From Deltaproteobacteria bacterium (lineage in GTDB: Bacteria > Desulfobacterota > Syntrophobacteria > Syntrophobacterales > Syntrophobacteraceae), in contig JAJYDE010000031.1 in the NCBI GenBank assembly GCA_021777755.1, positions 1-47,672 of the forward strand: a stretch of 47,672 bases of DNA. The letters are read 5' to 3'. The notes beneath the pieces were generated by a model. The model searched no databases, was not told the origin of the DNA, and saw only the letters and a list, made by a program, of their open reading frames with translations. Shown here in pieces: positions 35,896 to 44,191 of this stretch. Made by a program: the position numbers and the translations under genes. How positions within the stretch are numbered: the first letter of the stretch is position 1; each line of letters starts with the position of its first letter.

Positions 35896-37236
35896 CTAGC
35901 GAAGCAAGGTGTTTATGGACTCGATATCCTTCGATGTGAGAACGCCCGCCGCGGCCTTGAGCTGAATGCGCGCGACCAGGTGCGTATACAGAGCCAGATA
36001 GTAATTGCGCCGGGCCGCCGCATAGCCGGTGGTCGCGGTAAGCAGGTCCACGATGGAACGGGAGCCGATCTCATAGCCCTTCCGAGTCCCTTCCATGGAA
36101 ATGCGCGCGGAGGCGACGGAGTTTTTAGCCGCTTCGAATCTCGCAACGCTGTTTTGCAGGGTGAGAAAGGCAGCCCGCGTGTCCAGCCTGATCTGGTCCT
36201 TGAGTATCAGAACCTTGTCCTCGCTCGCGCGCGACAGTGCTTCGGCCTGACGAACCTTCGCCCTTATGGCCCCGCCCTCCAAGAAAGGTATCGAAAGGTT
36301 CAACACGGCGCCGGTTTGGTTTATCACCAGGGGCGGGATCAGCGTGCCGGCCGAATGCCCGACAAACCCGTTGAGAGTCAGGGTCGGCCAACGGGCTCGT
36401 CTCTCAAACTCCACCTGCTCTTTGGATGTCTCCAGGGAAGCCCTTGCCTGCTCGAGCAGGGGCTGGTTCTTCAGGGCGCTTTCAATCCAGGGCGCCGCGG
36501 AGTCGGGCCGGGGACCGATCACGCGCAGCACTTCGACATCGCGCAACGCGCCGGGCCGATGATGCGTCAACCGTTGCAATTGAGCCTTGGAGACCTCCAC
36601 CTGATTATCTGCGACGATCACATCGGTCTTTGCAGTGTCAAGTTGGGCCTGCGCCTCCTGTTGGGAGATGATGTCCCCCGCGCCTACCCGCAGGCTGGCC
36701 TTTGTCTGATCGGCCATGGTTTGCAGCAGTTTCACCTGCTCGCGCGCGACACGTTCGTTTGCCTGTGCCTCAAGGGCTGCGAAGTATGCCTGTGTGACGT
36801 CCAGCATGAGCGTCTGTTCGGCTGAAGCAAGGGCCTCTTCGCCTGCGCGGATGCGGCTGCCCGCCTGTGTGAGAGACACCCGGGCCTGGCCGTCGAAAAT
36901 GGACTGCGTCAGGGTGGCGCTCATGACGTCGGAGTGATACCCCGTAGAGATCGTCCCGCTGCCGAACCCAGTAACACGGGCGCTATTTATTCCTCCGCTG
37001 AGATTCGCGCCAAGGTGAGGCAGCAGTGCGGCGCGCGCCAGCGGACGGGTTTGGAAATCGGCGTCGAGTTGCGCTTTTGCCCTGGCAATCGCCGGCGATG
37101 AGGCCAGGGCCTGCTGATATGCCGTCTGCAAATCATCCGCACTGGCGCCCCTGGCAGCGAGCATCATTAACAGAACCGCCACGACGAACAACTTCAGGCG
37201 CGACGAACCGAAAACAGACGAGGCGTGTGGTTGCAT
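35896..37236 (-). CDS. TolC-family outer membrane channel
   Basis: Outer-membrane channel of the second exporter, 446 residues. The signal peptide has LFVVAVLLMMLAARGASA with cleavage near residue 33. The mature part starts DDLQTAYQQALASSPAIARA and shows two TolC repeats, the second beginning near residue 245. Segments such as SATLTQSIFDGQARVSLTQA and LNLSIPFLEGGAIRAKVRQA are typical of TolC and AprF-like proteins. A strong GGGAGGGGG ribosome site precedes the ATG. It is the first gene of the operon, 37 bases before the adaptor gene. Confidence 0.9.
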   Translation of the reverse strand: MQPHASSVFGSSRLKLFVVAVLLMMLAARGASADDLQTAYQQALASSPAIARAKAQLDADFQTRPLARAALLPHLGANLSGGINSARVTGFGSGTISTGYHSDVMSATLTQSIFDGQARVSLTQAGSRIRAGEEALASAEQTLMLDVTQAYFAALEAQANERVAREQVKLLQTMADQTKASLRVGAGDIISQQEAQAQLDTAKTDVIVADNQVEVSKAQLQRLTHHRPGALRDVEVLRVIGPRPDSAAPWIESALKNQPLLEQARASLETSKEQVEFERRARWPTLTLNGFVGHSAGTLIPPLVINQTGAVLNLSIPFLEGGAIRAKVRQAEALSRASEDKVLILKDQIRLDTRAAFLTLQNSVARFEAAKNSVASARISMEGTRKGYEIGSRSIVDLLTATTGYAAARRNYYLALYTHLVARIQLKAAAGVLTSKDIESINTLLR

Positions 37237-37408
37237 AAAGAATTCCCCCTCCCGAAATTGCTCGAATCCCGGACGGAGCGGCAGCCTTCATACGGGATGT
37301 GCCCACTCAATACCGGGATGCCCTTTTTCACCACCATTTTGATCCGCCATCGATATCACCCCCCTCACGTGGCCCTTGTCCTGTCCAATCTCGGGTGGAA
37401 ACCGTCCT

Positions 37409-38119
37409 CTACGATATCCCTACGAATGGATGAACTACAAAATAGACGCCCAAAATAGCTATGGCAATTCCGGCGCATTTCTTGAACCAAAGGCTTCCTT
37501 CATGGAAGGAACTGCTTTCGAGGAGTTTTCTGACTTTGGCGCTCGAGCTGCCGGCAATGGCGATGGGTATGCAGTGGCCGATGCCGAAAAGCGCGATATA
37601 TGCGATGCCGATGAGCACCTTTTGCTGAATCGTGATGAGGGCGAGTATGGGAGCGATGAACCCGAAGGTGCAGGAACCGGACAAGATGCCGTAGGCCAGC
37701 CCCAGGACCAAGGCTCCGATCAGACCCTTGATTCTGATTCTGCCCATGAGGCTTCCGGACATGGAGCATTTGGCCACTCCCCACATATCCAGAGCGACCC
37801 AGATGAGAATGCCGCCCACCGGGATGGTCCAGTAGGGGCTGACCTGACCCAGCATGGTGCCGAGCAGCGAGCAGATGATTCCCAGGGTGGCTATGGTGAT
37901 AAACAGACCGATACTGAAGACGACCGCGCAAAGAGCGGCATCTTTTGTCTCGAGCGTTTTTTCCTGGCCCGCCACATAGCTTACGATCAGGGGGATGGAT
38001 GCCATATGGCACGGACTAAGGGCTACGCTCACCATTCCCCACAGGAGACAGCCCGGCGCGGCGATAAGTAGATCGCCCATCATCCAGGAGTTTATGGTTA
38101 GAAGAACATGTTCTAACAT
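37409..38119 (-). CDS. CcdA-like thiol-disulfide membrane transporter
   Basis: Membrane protein, 236 residues and about six helices, of the CcdA/DsbD transmembrane group. The two cysteines that carry reducing equivalents across the membrane appear in SPCHMASIPL and SGSCTFGFIAP. It is the last gene of the arsenic cluster and has a good ribosome site (AAAGGAG). A thioredoxin-like partner lies upstream. Such pairs deliver electrons to periplasmic thiols; a link to arsenic reduction or methylation is an inference from position. No arsenic-specific feature is visible in the protein itself. Confidence 0.85.
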   Translation of the reverse strand: MLEHVLLTINSWMMGDLLIAAPGCLLWGMVSVALSPCHMASIPLIVSYVAGQEKTLETKDAALCAVVFSIGLFITIATLGIICSLLGTMLGQVSPYWTIPVGGILIWVALDMWGVAKCSMSGSLMGRIRIKGLIGALVLGLAYGILSGSCTFGFIAPILALITIQQKVLIGIAYIALFGIGHCIPIAIAGSSSAKVRKLLESSSFHEGSLWFKKCAGIAIAILGVYFVVHPFVGIS

Positions 38120-38246
38120 CTCAGCTCCTTTGGCGCACGGTATGGTTTCAAACAGTGTCGCCCCAATTCACTCCCGGTTCGGCAAGCTTTGCGATGACTG
38201 CTCCCTTGAGCGGCCGGTTCCCGTCTCTACCCCGAACAAAGAAGCC

Positions 38247-39068
38247 TCACATCTTGGCCGGCTTGGTGGCGCGCACAAAGGCGCTCATGATTTTTCCATC
38301 CACCTGGTCGGCAACCGACAGCGCTTCGGAACCGGCGGCGGCAAGGCAGGCTCGAAGGTCGCCAGCCGAAAAGATCCTTGTCGGCTCGATCCGGATGTCA
38401 ACGAAGCCGGCAGCGGCCAACTCGGACTTATACCGAGGCTCCCGCATCGCGCCCGCGACACACCCGGCCCACAATTGCGGGTTGTTTTGAAGCGTTTCGG
38501 GAATTTCGCCGCACAGCACGACATCGGAAACAGCGAACCGCCCTCCGGGTTTCAGTGTGCGGAACACCTCCCGCAGCACACGCCTCTTATCGACCGAGAG
38601 ATTGATCACGCAATTGGAAATCACCACGTCAACGGAGTTGTCCGGAAGAGGAATATTTTCGATTTCTCCCTTCAGAAATTCGACGTTTTCCACTCCGGCC
38701 AGTTTTTGGTTCTCGCGGGCAAGCGCGAGCATCTCCTCCGTCATGTCGAGTCCGTAAACCTTGCCGGACGGCCCTACCCGCCTGGCCGAAAGAAAGACGT
38801 CGATGCCCCCGCCAGAACCGAGGTCGAGAACCGTTTGCCCGGGGTGCAACCCCGCCAGAGCAGCGGGATTCCCGCATCCAAGCGATGCGGTTATTGCCGC
38901 GGTCGGAATCCCCGCCATGTCGTCCTTGTGATAGATCCCGTGCGACATGCGGTTGGCCTGAGCGATCCCCTCGGGGACGTTCGACCCGCAGCAGCAGGCG
39001 GCGCCCCCCTCGGCAACGCGACTGGCTATCTTGCCGTATTTTTGCTTAACCGTATCTTTCAAGTTCAT
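38247..39068 (-). CDS. arsM: Arsenite S-adenosylmethionine methyltransferase
   Basis: Adds methyl groups from S-adenosylmethionine to arsenite, 273 residues. The SAM-binding motif VLDLGSGGG is at 80-88 and SNCVINLS at about 151-158. The arsenite-binding cysteines fit: Cys65 (LGCGNPAA), Cys153 (SNC) and Cys203 (AGC). The last two are 50 residues apart, as in characterised ArsM. A triple cysteine (25-27) lies near the N-terminus. I start at the ATG 39068, preceded by GGAGA; the open frame to 39284 contains a decayed leader. It lies between the thioredoxin and the CcdA-like gene. Confidence 0.93.
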   Translation of the reverse strand: MNLKDTVKQKYGKIASRVAEGGAACCCGSNVPEGIAQANRMSHGIYHKDDMAGIPTAAITASLGCGNPAALAGLHPGQTVLDLGSGGGIDVFLSARRVGPSGKVYGLDMTEEMLALARENQKLAGVENVEFLKGEIENIPLPDNSVDVVISNCVINLSVDKRRVLREVFRTLKPGGRFAVSDVVLCGEIPETLQNNPQLWAGCVAGAMREPRYKSELAAAGFVDIRIEPTRIFSAGDLRACLAAAGSEALSVADQVDGKIMSAFVRATKPAKM

Positions 39069-39101
39069 TGGCAGTGTTCTCCTTTCCATAACGGCATACC
39101 G

Positions 39102-39128
39102 GGTTGGAAGAACATGATCGAACATCTC
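39102..39128 (-). repeat. Imperfect copy of the ccdA-like gene start, upstream of arsM
   Basis: These 27 bases match 38096-38122, the translation start of the CcdA-like gene, at 24 of 27 positions. On the minus strand both read GAGATGTT, then GA, then CATGTTCTTC and ACC. It would encode the same beginning (M-hydrophobic-acidic-HVL) but stops matching after about nine codons. It looks like the residue of a duplicated or displaced gene start. Confidence 0.6.
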
Positions 39129-39288
39129 GGCCATTTTAAAGTCGTCCCGCTTTACCCCCGGTTCGACGTTACAGGCCGCAGACATTGTCCGCTCAATTTT
39201 TCCGTTCCAGTTGCCGCGGCCGGTGCAACGCGGCGTGAGCGGCGGACACTTTTTTGCCGCTTTTGCCAGGGACTTCTCCGGCAAAACC

Positions 39289-39669
39289 CTATTTCACTCC
39301 CATTTCCTCCAGTTTGGAAACGATCGCCCCTTTTGTCAGCAGCCCCTCGTGGCGATAGACCTCCTTGCCGTTCCGGTCAAAGAAGATCTGGGTGGGGATA
39401 AGATTGACGTGGAATTTTCGTCCCGCTTCCGGGTGCTGCCACACATCGATGAAAACAATTTCCGCCTTGCCCTTGTATTCCTTTTGAAGTGATTCCACGA
39501 TGGAGGACATCATCTTGCACACAATGCACTTGGTGGCTCCGAGGTCCACCATGGTGACCATGCCTTTTACGGGCAGCTGCGGCGTCGATGCGGCCCGGCA
39601 GTTGGAGGGATGGAGATAAAAGCCCGCCAGTAAAAGACCCGCGACAAAAAATATGACAACTCTATTCAT
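39289..39669 (-). CDS. Secreted thioredoxin-like protein
   Basis: Periplasmic thioredoxin-fold protein, 126 residues. It has a signal peptide (VVIFFVAGLLLAGFYLHP) and a redox motif CIVC (Cys48-Cys51) in place of CGPC. The conserved cis-proline lies in LIPTQIFFD. It belongs to the thioredoxin families found with ArsM and ACR3 genes in anaerobes. Its likely electron source is the CcdA-like transporter two genes downstream. It starts 17 bases after the ACR3 gene. Confidence 0.87.
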   Translation of the reverse strand: MNRVVIFFVAGLLLAGFYLHPSNCRAASTPQLPVKGMVTMVDLGATKCIVCKMMSSIVESLQKEYKGKAEIVFIDVWQHPEAGRKFHVNLIPTQIFFDRNGKEVYRHEGLLTKGAIVSKLEEMGVK

Positions 39670-39686
39670 TGCTCAGCTCCCCTTGT

Positions 39687-40778
39687 CTACATTTTGCATG
39701 TCACGTGACAAACTCCGGTTGGCGTCTGGACGGCATACGGGAAATACTTGCGTTTCAACCACAAGGCCACATTAACCAGGGCTATCAAAGCGGGAACCTC
39801 AACGAGCGGACCGATCACCGCCGAAAAAGCCTCTCCGGAGTTGATCCCGAAAACGGCCACGGCCACCGCGATCGCCAGTTCGAAGTTGTTGGAGGCCGCG
39901 GTGAAGCTTAGGGTCGTTGACTGCTCATAGGTGGCTCCCGCCTTCATCGAGAGCAAAAATGTGATGAAGAACATCGCCGCGAAATAGATGCAAAGCGGGA
40001 TGGCCACCCTGATAACATCCATTGGCAATTGAACGATAAATTCCCCTTTCAGGGCAAACATCACGAGGATGGTGAAAAGTAGAGCTACGAGCGTGACGGG
40101 ACTGATTCGAGGAATAAACTTTTCCTCGTACCACTGTTTGCCCTTTGTTTTCATCCCGATAAACCGGGAGAGCATTCCGCAGATGAAGGGAATACCGAGG
40201 TAGATGAAAACACTCTGCGCGATTTCGCCTATGGAAATGTTTACGACGGCGCCCTTTATGCCGATCCAGGCGGGAAGTACGGTAATGAAGATATAGGCAT
40301 AGACCGAAAAGAAAAGCACCTGGAAGATCGAATTGAACGCCACGAGCCCCGCGCAGTATTCCGTGTCGCCGGCCGCCAGATCGTTCCACACGATCACCAT
40401 TGCGATACATCGGGCGAGGCCTATCATGATCAGCCCCACCATGTAATCGTGGTGTCCGGAAAGGAAAATAACGGCCAGGGCGAACATCAAAATAGGGCCT
40501 ACGACCCAGTTTTGGATGAGCGACAGGGCCAAGACTTTGAAATCTTTAAAAACCTTTCCGAGCTGCTCATATTTGACTTTCGCAAGCGGCGGATACATCA
40601 TGAGAATCAGGCCGACGGCGATCGGAATATTGGTGGTTCCGAGCTGGAACCAGCCGATGATTCTGTTTACACCCGGATACAACCAGCCCGCGGCTACGCC
40701 GGCGAACATGGCCAGAAAAATCCAAAGTGTGAGAAAACGGTCCAGGAAAGACAGGCGCCCGGATACCCGGTTGTTCAT
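39687..40778 (-). CDS. acr3: ACR3-type arsenite efflux transporter
   Basis: Pumps arsenite out across the inner membrane, 363 residues and about ten helices. The ACR3 signature is present: [20 protein letters not shown] with the conserved Cys, and the Glu-containing [17 protein letters not shown]. It belongs to the bile/arsenite/riboflavin transporter superfamily. AAGGAGG lies upstream of the ATG. It follows the Fe-S protein gene by 20 bases. Confidence 0.95.
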   Translation of the reverse strand: MNNRVSGRLSFLDRFLTLWIFLAMFAGVAAGWLYPGVNRIIGWFQLGTTNIPIAVGLILMMYPPLAKVKYEQLGKVFKDFKVLALSLIQNWVVGPILMFALAVIFLSGHHDYMVGLIMIGLARCIAMVIVWNDLAAGDTEYCAGLVAFNSIFQVLFFSVYAYIFITVLPAWIGIKGAVVNISIGEIAQSVFIYLGIPFICGMLSRFIGMKTKGKQWYEEKFIPRISPVTLVALLFTILVMFALKGEFIVQLPMDVIRVAIPLCIYFAAMFFITFLLSMKAGATYEQSTTLSFTAASNNFELAIAVAVAVFGINSGEAFSAVIGPLVEVPALIALVNVALWLKRKYFPYAVQTPTGVCHVTCKM

Positions 40779-40798
40779 ATACCCTCCTTGCGGCGATC

Positions 40799-41320
40799 CT
40801 ATTCGAACTTGAACTGTTGAAGGTATGCGGCCAATTTGGCTTTTGGCTCACCCTCGAGGGGAGGACAATCCTCAGCCCCCTTGCCGCCTTCGGCCGCCTG
40901 GACGGCGAAGACCATGCAAGTCGGCTGGCCGCACTCCCGGCAATTGGTTCTGGGAAGAAGCTTGAGGATTTCGACCACCTTGGGTTTTGGAGCGCCTTCA
41001 AAACTCGGCTCGATTTCACCGCGCCTCTCCCAGGTACTGTTCACCTCCTGCTTCAGCCACTCGATGATCTTGTCTCCCTCTTCCTCGTCCCTTAGAGCGT
41101 TTACGCAGATCTTTTTGGAATGCACGGCGATGAGCTTTCCGTGCACCCTGAAGGTCACGCACGGCGGGTCCTTGATGTATTGAAAGCCGCCCAGCACGGA
41201 ATTGAGATAAGGAATGACCCCCGAGATATCCTGGTCGAGATGGGCGATGCATTGGAGGGCTTGGGCCTCCGGCCTGCACTCGGGGCGGATTATCTCTTTA
41301 CGGTAGCTTTCCAGCAGCAT
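40799..41320 (-). CDS. Fe-S domain protein of the arsenic cluster
   Basis: Cytoplasmic protein, 173 residues. The C-terminal domain (about 115-160) has [10 protein letters not shown] with Cys127, Cys130, Cys135 and Cys152, a spacing (CxxCx4Cx16C) typical of the 4Fe-4S domain PF04060 seen in CdhD/RnfB-type proteins. The N-terminal half (1-100) carries further cysteines (15, 24, 54, 72) and the [13 protein letters not shown] segment, and resembles uncharacterised proteins found with ars genes. The reaction is unknown. Delivering electrons to arsenate reduction or to the redox partners next door is a guess from context. Confidence 0.8.
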   Translation of the reverse strand: MLLESYRKEIIRPECRPEAQALQCIAHLDQDISGVIPYLNSVLGGFQYIKDPPCVTFRVHGKLIAVHSKKICVNALRDEEEGDKIIEWLKQEVNSTWERRGEIEPSFEGAPKPKVVEILKLLPRTNCRECGQPTCMVFAVQAAEGGKGAEDCPPLEGEPKAKLAAYLQQFKFE

Positions 41321-41348
41321 GGAAACTCCTCCTCGCGGCGGACGGCAA

Positions 41349-41582
41349 TTATTTTCCGAGCCAGCTCTTCACTTCGGCTTTGGAAGGAACTTTACCCGCC
41401 AATTTCACCTTTCCGTCCACTACCACTCCCGGAGTGGTGAAAATGCCGTAGCCGGCAATCTTCGCGATGTCGGTAATGTATTCGACCGAAGCCTCCACTC
41501 CCGTTTCCCGAAGGACTTCCTTCACCACTTTTTCGGTTTCATGACACTTCTTGCACCCTGGTCCCAATACTTTGATTTCCAT
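41349..41582 (-). CDS. Small redox-active thioredoxin-like protein (TM0996 type)
   Basis: Cytoplasmic protein, 77 residues, starting at the ATG 41582 (GGGAG upstream), since the open frame to 41624 adds only weak sequence. It begins MEIKVLGPGCKKC, with the CxxC pair Cys10 and Cys13, and has the TTPGVVVDGK block with the cis-proline. The family is a minimal thioredoxin fold often next to DUF318 permeases and arsenic genes. It is followed by the Fe-S gene 28 bases later. Confidence 0.88.
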   Translation of the reverse strand: MEIKVLGPGCKKCHETEKVVKEVLRETGVEASVEYITDIAKIAGYGIFTTPGVVVDGKVKLAGKVPSKAEVKSWLGK

Positions 41583-41634
41583 TTTCTTTCTCCCATTCCA
41601 CCTTGATTCGGCTCGGCAAGACAACCCCCTGGCC

Positions 41635-42777
41635 TCAGATCAGCAAATTGAACAGATATCCCACAATGATGCACCCGACAGCCACCACGCCTGTAAAAAC
41701 CAGAATCAGCCTCGGCTTCAAGACCTTGCGCAAAATCACCGTCTCCGGAAACGAGATGGCGATAACCGCCATCATGAAAGCCAGTGTGGTCCCCAATGCC
41801 GCGCCTTTCTCGACCAAAGCGGACACGATGGGGATTATGCCCGCGGCATTGCTGTAAAATGGAATGGCGATCAGCACAGCCACAGGAACCGACCACCATA
41901 TCCCCTTTCCCATGATCGAGGCCAAAGCTCCCATGGGCACGTAGCCGTGAATCCCCGCCCCAACAGCGATACCTAAAAGGACATATATCCAGACCTTGCC
42001 TACAATGTCGCGCACCGCGTCAAGGCCAAACCGGATTCGATCCACAAGGCTTTTATGTTCGTCCTGATCCAGACCGCTCTCGCCTGCCTGGATTTCCAGG
42101 ACCCAGTCTTCAAGGTAGGGCTCCATTTTGAGTCGGCCTATGGTCCAGCCCGCCACTATGGCAATGGCGAGCCCCGTACACATATAAATGGCGGCGATTT
42201 TCCATCCGAACAGTCCAAAGAGCAGAACCAGCGCGACCTCGTTTACCATAGGCGAGGATATGAGGAATGAAAAGGTAACCCCGAGAGGGATGGAAGCGGT
42301 CACGAAGCCGATGAAAAGAGGACATGCCGAGCACGAGCAAAACGGAGTCACGACCCCGAGCAGGGCCGCGAGAACATTTCCAACGGTTTCACGCTTGCCG
42401 GCAAGGATTCTACGAGTTTTCTCCGGGGTAAAAAAAGAACGAACAACGCCAACCCCGAACACTATCAGGAGCAGTAGCATGAGAACTTTGGGCCCCTCGA
42501 AGACGTAGAATTCCACTGCGCTTCTTAAATGCTCGACGTTACCCGCGGACAAATTATACCCTGAAAGGTATTTGACAAAGTGGTTGGCCAACCAGCCGGC
42601 AAAAGGCTCGAGGTGTTCGTAGACAACCCACCAGGCCGCAAGCATGGGGATCCCGATAAGCAGGTACTTGGCCGTCACCATTGCATCGCGCGAAGTTTTC
42701 CCCGCATCCTTTTGGATCGGCGCGGTCAAATTGCAGCCGACATTACAAGCGGCATCCGCTTCCTGAATCGCTTTCAT
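41635..42777 (-). CDS. DUF318/ArsP-like permease
   Basis: Membrane protein, 380 residues and about eight to ten helices, of the UPF0718 group. It has the motif FCSCSACPLFIGF (a CxCxxC in the first repeat) and a related second half (IAIPFYSNAAGIIPI). Members include ArsP, which exports methylated or organic arsenicals, and other metalloid permeases. The N-terminus carries two cysteines (NVGCNL). I prefer the ATG 42777 over 42783 because of its spacing to AGGGG. The next genes encode redox proteins and ACR3. It may export methylated arsenic made by ArsM. Confidence 0.87.
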   Translation of the reverse strand: MKAIQEADAACNVGCNLTAPIQKDAGKTSRDAMVTAKYLLIGIPMLAAWWVVYEHLEPFAGWLANHFVKYLSGYNLSAGNVEHLRSAVEFYVFEGPKVLMLLLLIVFGVGVVRSFFTPEKTRRILAGKRETVGNVLAALLGVVTPFCSCSACPLFIGFVTASIPLGVTFSFLISSPMVNEVALVLLFGLFGWKIAAIYMCTGLAIAIVAGWTIGRLKMEPYLEDWVLEIQAGESGLDQDEHKSLVDRIRFGLDAVRDIVGKVWIYVLLGIAVGAGIHGYVPMGALASIMGKGIWWSVPVAVLIAIPFYSNAAGIIPIVSALVEKGAALGTTLAFMMAVIAISFPETVILRKVLKPRLILVFTGVVAVGCIIVGYLFNLLI

Positions 42778-42796
42778 TGCCATTCCCCTCGATGTT

Positions 42797-42830
42797 AAAA
42801 AAACATTTTCCGGATTTCAGCCGATCCGGA
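42797..42830 (-). terminator. Probable intrinsic terminator between arsR and the permease gene
   Basis: On the minus strand a 7-bp stem with an 8-base loop (42809-42815 with 42824-42830) is followed by a run of seven T (42803-42797). The stem and the T run are 5 bases apart, so it may be leaky and leave some read-through into the rest of the arsenic operon. Confidence 0.45.
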
Positions 42831-42927
42831 TCTCCCGCTCGATGCGTGTACCGCTCACCATCCAAAGACCGGCTTGCTTCAATCGGCCACCCTCTCATCT
42901 ACCGCACGCTTTCACGGCGCAGCCCGA

Positions 42928-43272
42928 TTACTTTCGGCAAATATCTTCCCGCCGGATCGAGGGCAGCCCGCTCAGAAGTCCGGCAATCTCGGGGTCCTCT
43001 TGCAGCCAGTGTTTCAGGTTCCCCAGAAGCGTGGCGCAATAAGGGCTGCTCGCGCCATCGGTCGCGTGGTAATTCACCCACAAACCATCCTTTTCATGAG
43101 CGACCATTCTTGCTTCCTCAAGCACCTTCAAATGGTTGGAAACCGTCGGCTGGGCAATGCCCAGGGCCGCCTGCAGCTCGCAGACGCACATCGATTTGGC
43201 CTGCAGCATCTTGATGATCTTGACCCGATTCGGGTCGGACAAAGCTTTCATGATCTTGATGAATTCCTCCAC
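42928..43272 (-). CDS. arsR: ArsR-family arsenite-responsive repressor
   Basis: Winged-helix repressor, 114 residues. It has the ArsR metal motif CVCELQ (Cys29, Cys31) in the recognition region and the DNA helix QPTVSNHLKVLEEARMV. A Cys near the C-terminus (SSPYC) could be a third ligand. I start at the GTG 43272: it has GGGAGG with a 6-base spacer upstream and gives the usual ArsR length. The longer open frame to a TTG at 43332 would start inside the promoter -35 box and is rejected. Expected to release the promoter when arsenite binds. Confidence 0.93.
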   Translation of the reverse strand: MEEFIKIMKALSDPNRVKIIKMLQAKSMCVCELQAALGIAQPTVSNHLKVLEEARMVAHEKDGLWVNYHATDGASSPYCATLLGNLKHWLQEDPEIAGLLSGLPSIRREDICRK

Positions 43273-43294
43273 GCCGAGCCTCCCGTTTAAATCG

Positions 43295-43317
43295 ATGGAT
43301 GTGAATATAGCATCCAT
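43295..43317 (-). promoter_or_regulatory. Candidate ArsR operator
   Basis: ATGGATG (43295-43301) and CATCCAT (43311-43317) form a perfect 7-bp inverted repeat around a 9-base spacer. It overlaps the -10 box of the arsR promoter. Position and symmetry fit an ArsR dimer operator that blocks RNA polymerase; binding is inferred. Confidence 0.65.
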
Positions 43318-43332
43318 ATCGATAGAGGTCAA
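43304..43332 (-). promoter_or_regulatory. arsR sigma70-type promoter
   Basis: TTGACC (43332-43327) and TATATT (43309-43304) lie 17 bases apart on the minus strand, about 30 bases before the arsR GTG. Both boxes are close to the consensus and the spacing is ideal. Confidence 0.65.
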
Positions 43333-43525
43333 TATGATTTCCGCTCTCCGACATCAGCCGCCTGAAAATACGGGGGAAATGAGGAGATACGCAAGGATAA
43401 TATGCCCCGCCGGGAATGACAAACGAGCTGGCGGCGCGAATTCATTACAGGCTGGTCCGAGCACGGATTTGGAACGGATCGGACCGCACCAAGGATTTGC
43501 CGCCTCGGAGGTGAAATAGCTATAA

Positions 43526-43720
43526 GTGAATATGATAACCGAAGCCCCGGGGGTGGAAAGCGCGGATGCCATGACCGAAAACAAGTTTAAGCGGAAGCTC
43601 TCGGAGCTGAAAGCTCTTTTCAGTGAAGAAGGGGATGGTCTCAAGGAGAGCCCGCGGGAGGCGACGCGGGAGGTTTTCGAGCAGGAGATGCCCGACACGC
43701 TTGGCGCAGGCAGGGGGTAG
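43526..43720 (+). pseudogene. N-terminal remnant of an IS256-family transposase
   Basis: The frame encodes ELKALFSEEGDGLKESPREA followed by TREVFEQEMPDTLGAGRG. This resembles the N-terminal block of mutator (IS256) transposases, where a Glu-rich helix ends in LEAEMxEALGAxKGER. A stop after 64 codons cuts off the whole DDE catalytic domain, which is not found nearby. Family assignment rests on this short motif. It sits between the arsenic cluster and the spike operon, so it marks a junction. Confidence 0.5.
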
Positions 43721-43801
43721 CGCTCTCAGAGGACGAGGGAGCCCCCGTTCCTGCCAACCTCCGCGAATCGGGCTCACCTCCGCCGGTCCGCCGTTTAGTT
43801 C

Positions 43802-43848
43802 GGTTTAAAAAACCGGAGTTCCGCATTTCCGATCGAAGTCGCGGAACT
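43802..43848 (-). terminator. Intrinsic terminator of the spike operon
   Basis: A perfect 8-bp stem (43817-43824 with 43841-43848, 16-base loop) is followed on the minus strand by CCGG and T6. The adjoining CGGTTT/AAACCG (43801-43815) can itself pair. It lies about 48 bases past the stop of the GYD gene, where the minus-strand operon should end. Confidence 0.6.
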
Positions 43849-43895
43849 TGACGCGCACAACCATGCGCACGCTTTATTATATTATGGCCGCGATG

Positions 43896-44165
43896 CTACA
43901 AGGAAAACCCGCCCACCACGGGCATGGTCATTATTTCGACGGTACCGCGCGAGGCGAGTTCCATGGAAATTCTGGCCACCGTCCTGTTGTCCTCGGCTTC
44001 CAGGACGTTTATGAAGTCGAACTGCCCCAGGACCGCATACTGGGCCAGGACCTTGCCCCCCATGGCCTCTATTTCCTTGTTCACCTGCGCGATCCGGTTG
44101 GGATTGTCCTTGATGGTTTTGCGCCCCCATTGGGTCAATTTGGTTATCATAATATAAGTAGCCAT
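43896..44165 (-). CDS. GYD-domain protein
   Basis: Small soluble protein of 89 residues. It matches the GYD domain (dimeric alpha-beta barrel type): MATYIMITKLTQWGRKTIKD at the start, then VLGQFDFINVLEAEDNRTV (GYD becomes GQFD), and ELASRGTVEIMTMP at the end. Its biochemical role is unknown in general. I use the ATG 44165 because it has GGAGAGGAG upstream and the frame beyond it is short. It lies 26 bases after the DUF4280 gene and is last in the operon; it may or may not be linked to the spike functions. Confidence 0.82.
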   Translation of the reverse strand: MATYIMITKLTQWGRKTIKDNPNRIAQVNKEIEAMGGKVLAQYAVLGQFDFINVLEAEDNRTVARISMELASRGTVEIMTMPVVGGFSL

Positions 44166-44191
44166 GAAAATTTTCTCCTCTCCGGTTGGAA

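Noticed and set aside
43273-43332. N-terminal extension of ArsR from a TTG start
   Set aside because: The extension covers the promoter boxes and the inverted repeat, and the GTG at 43272 has the good ribosome site.
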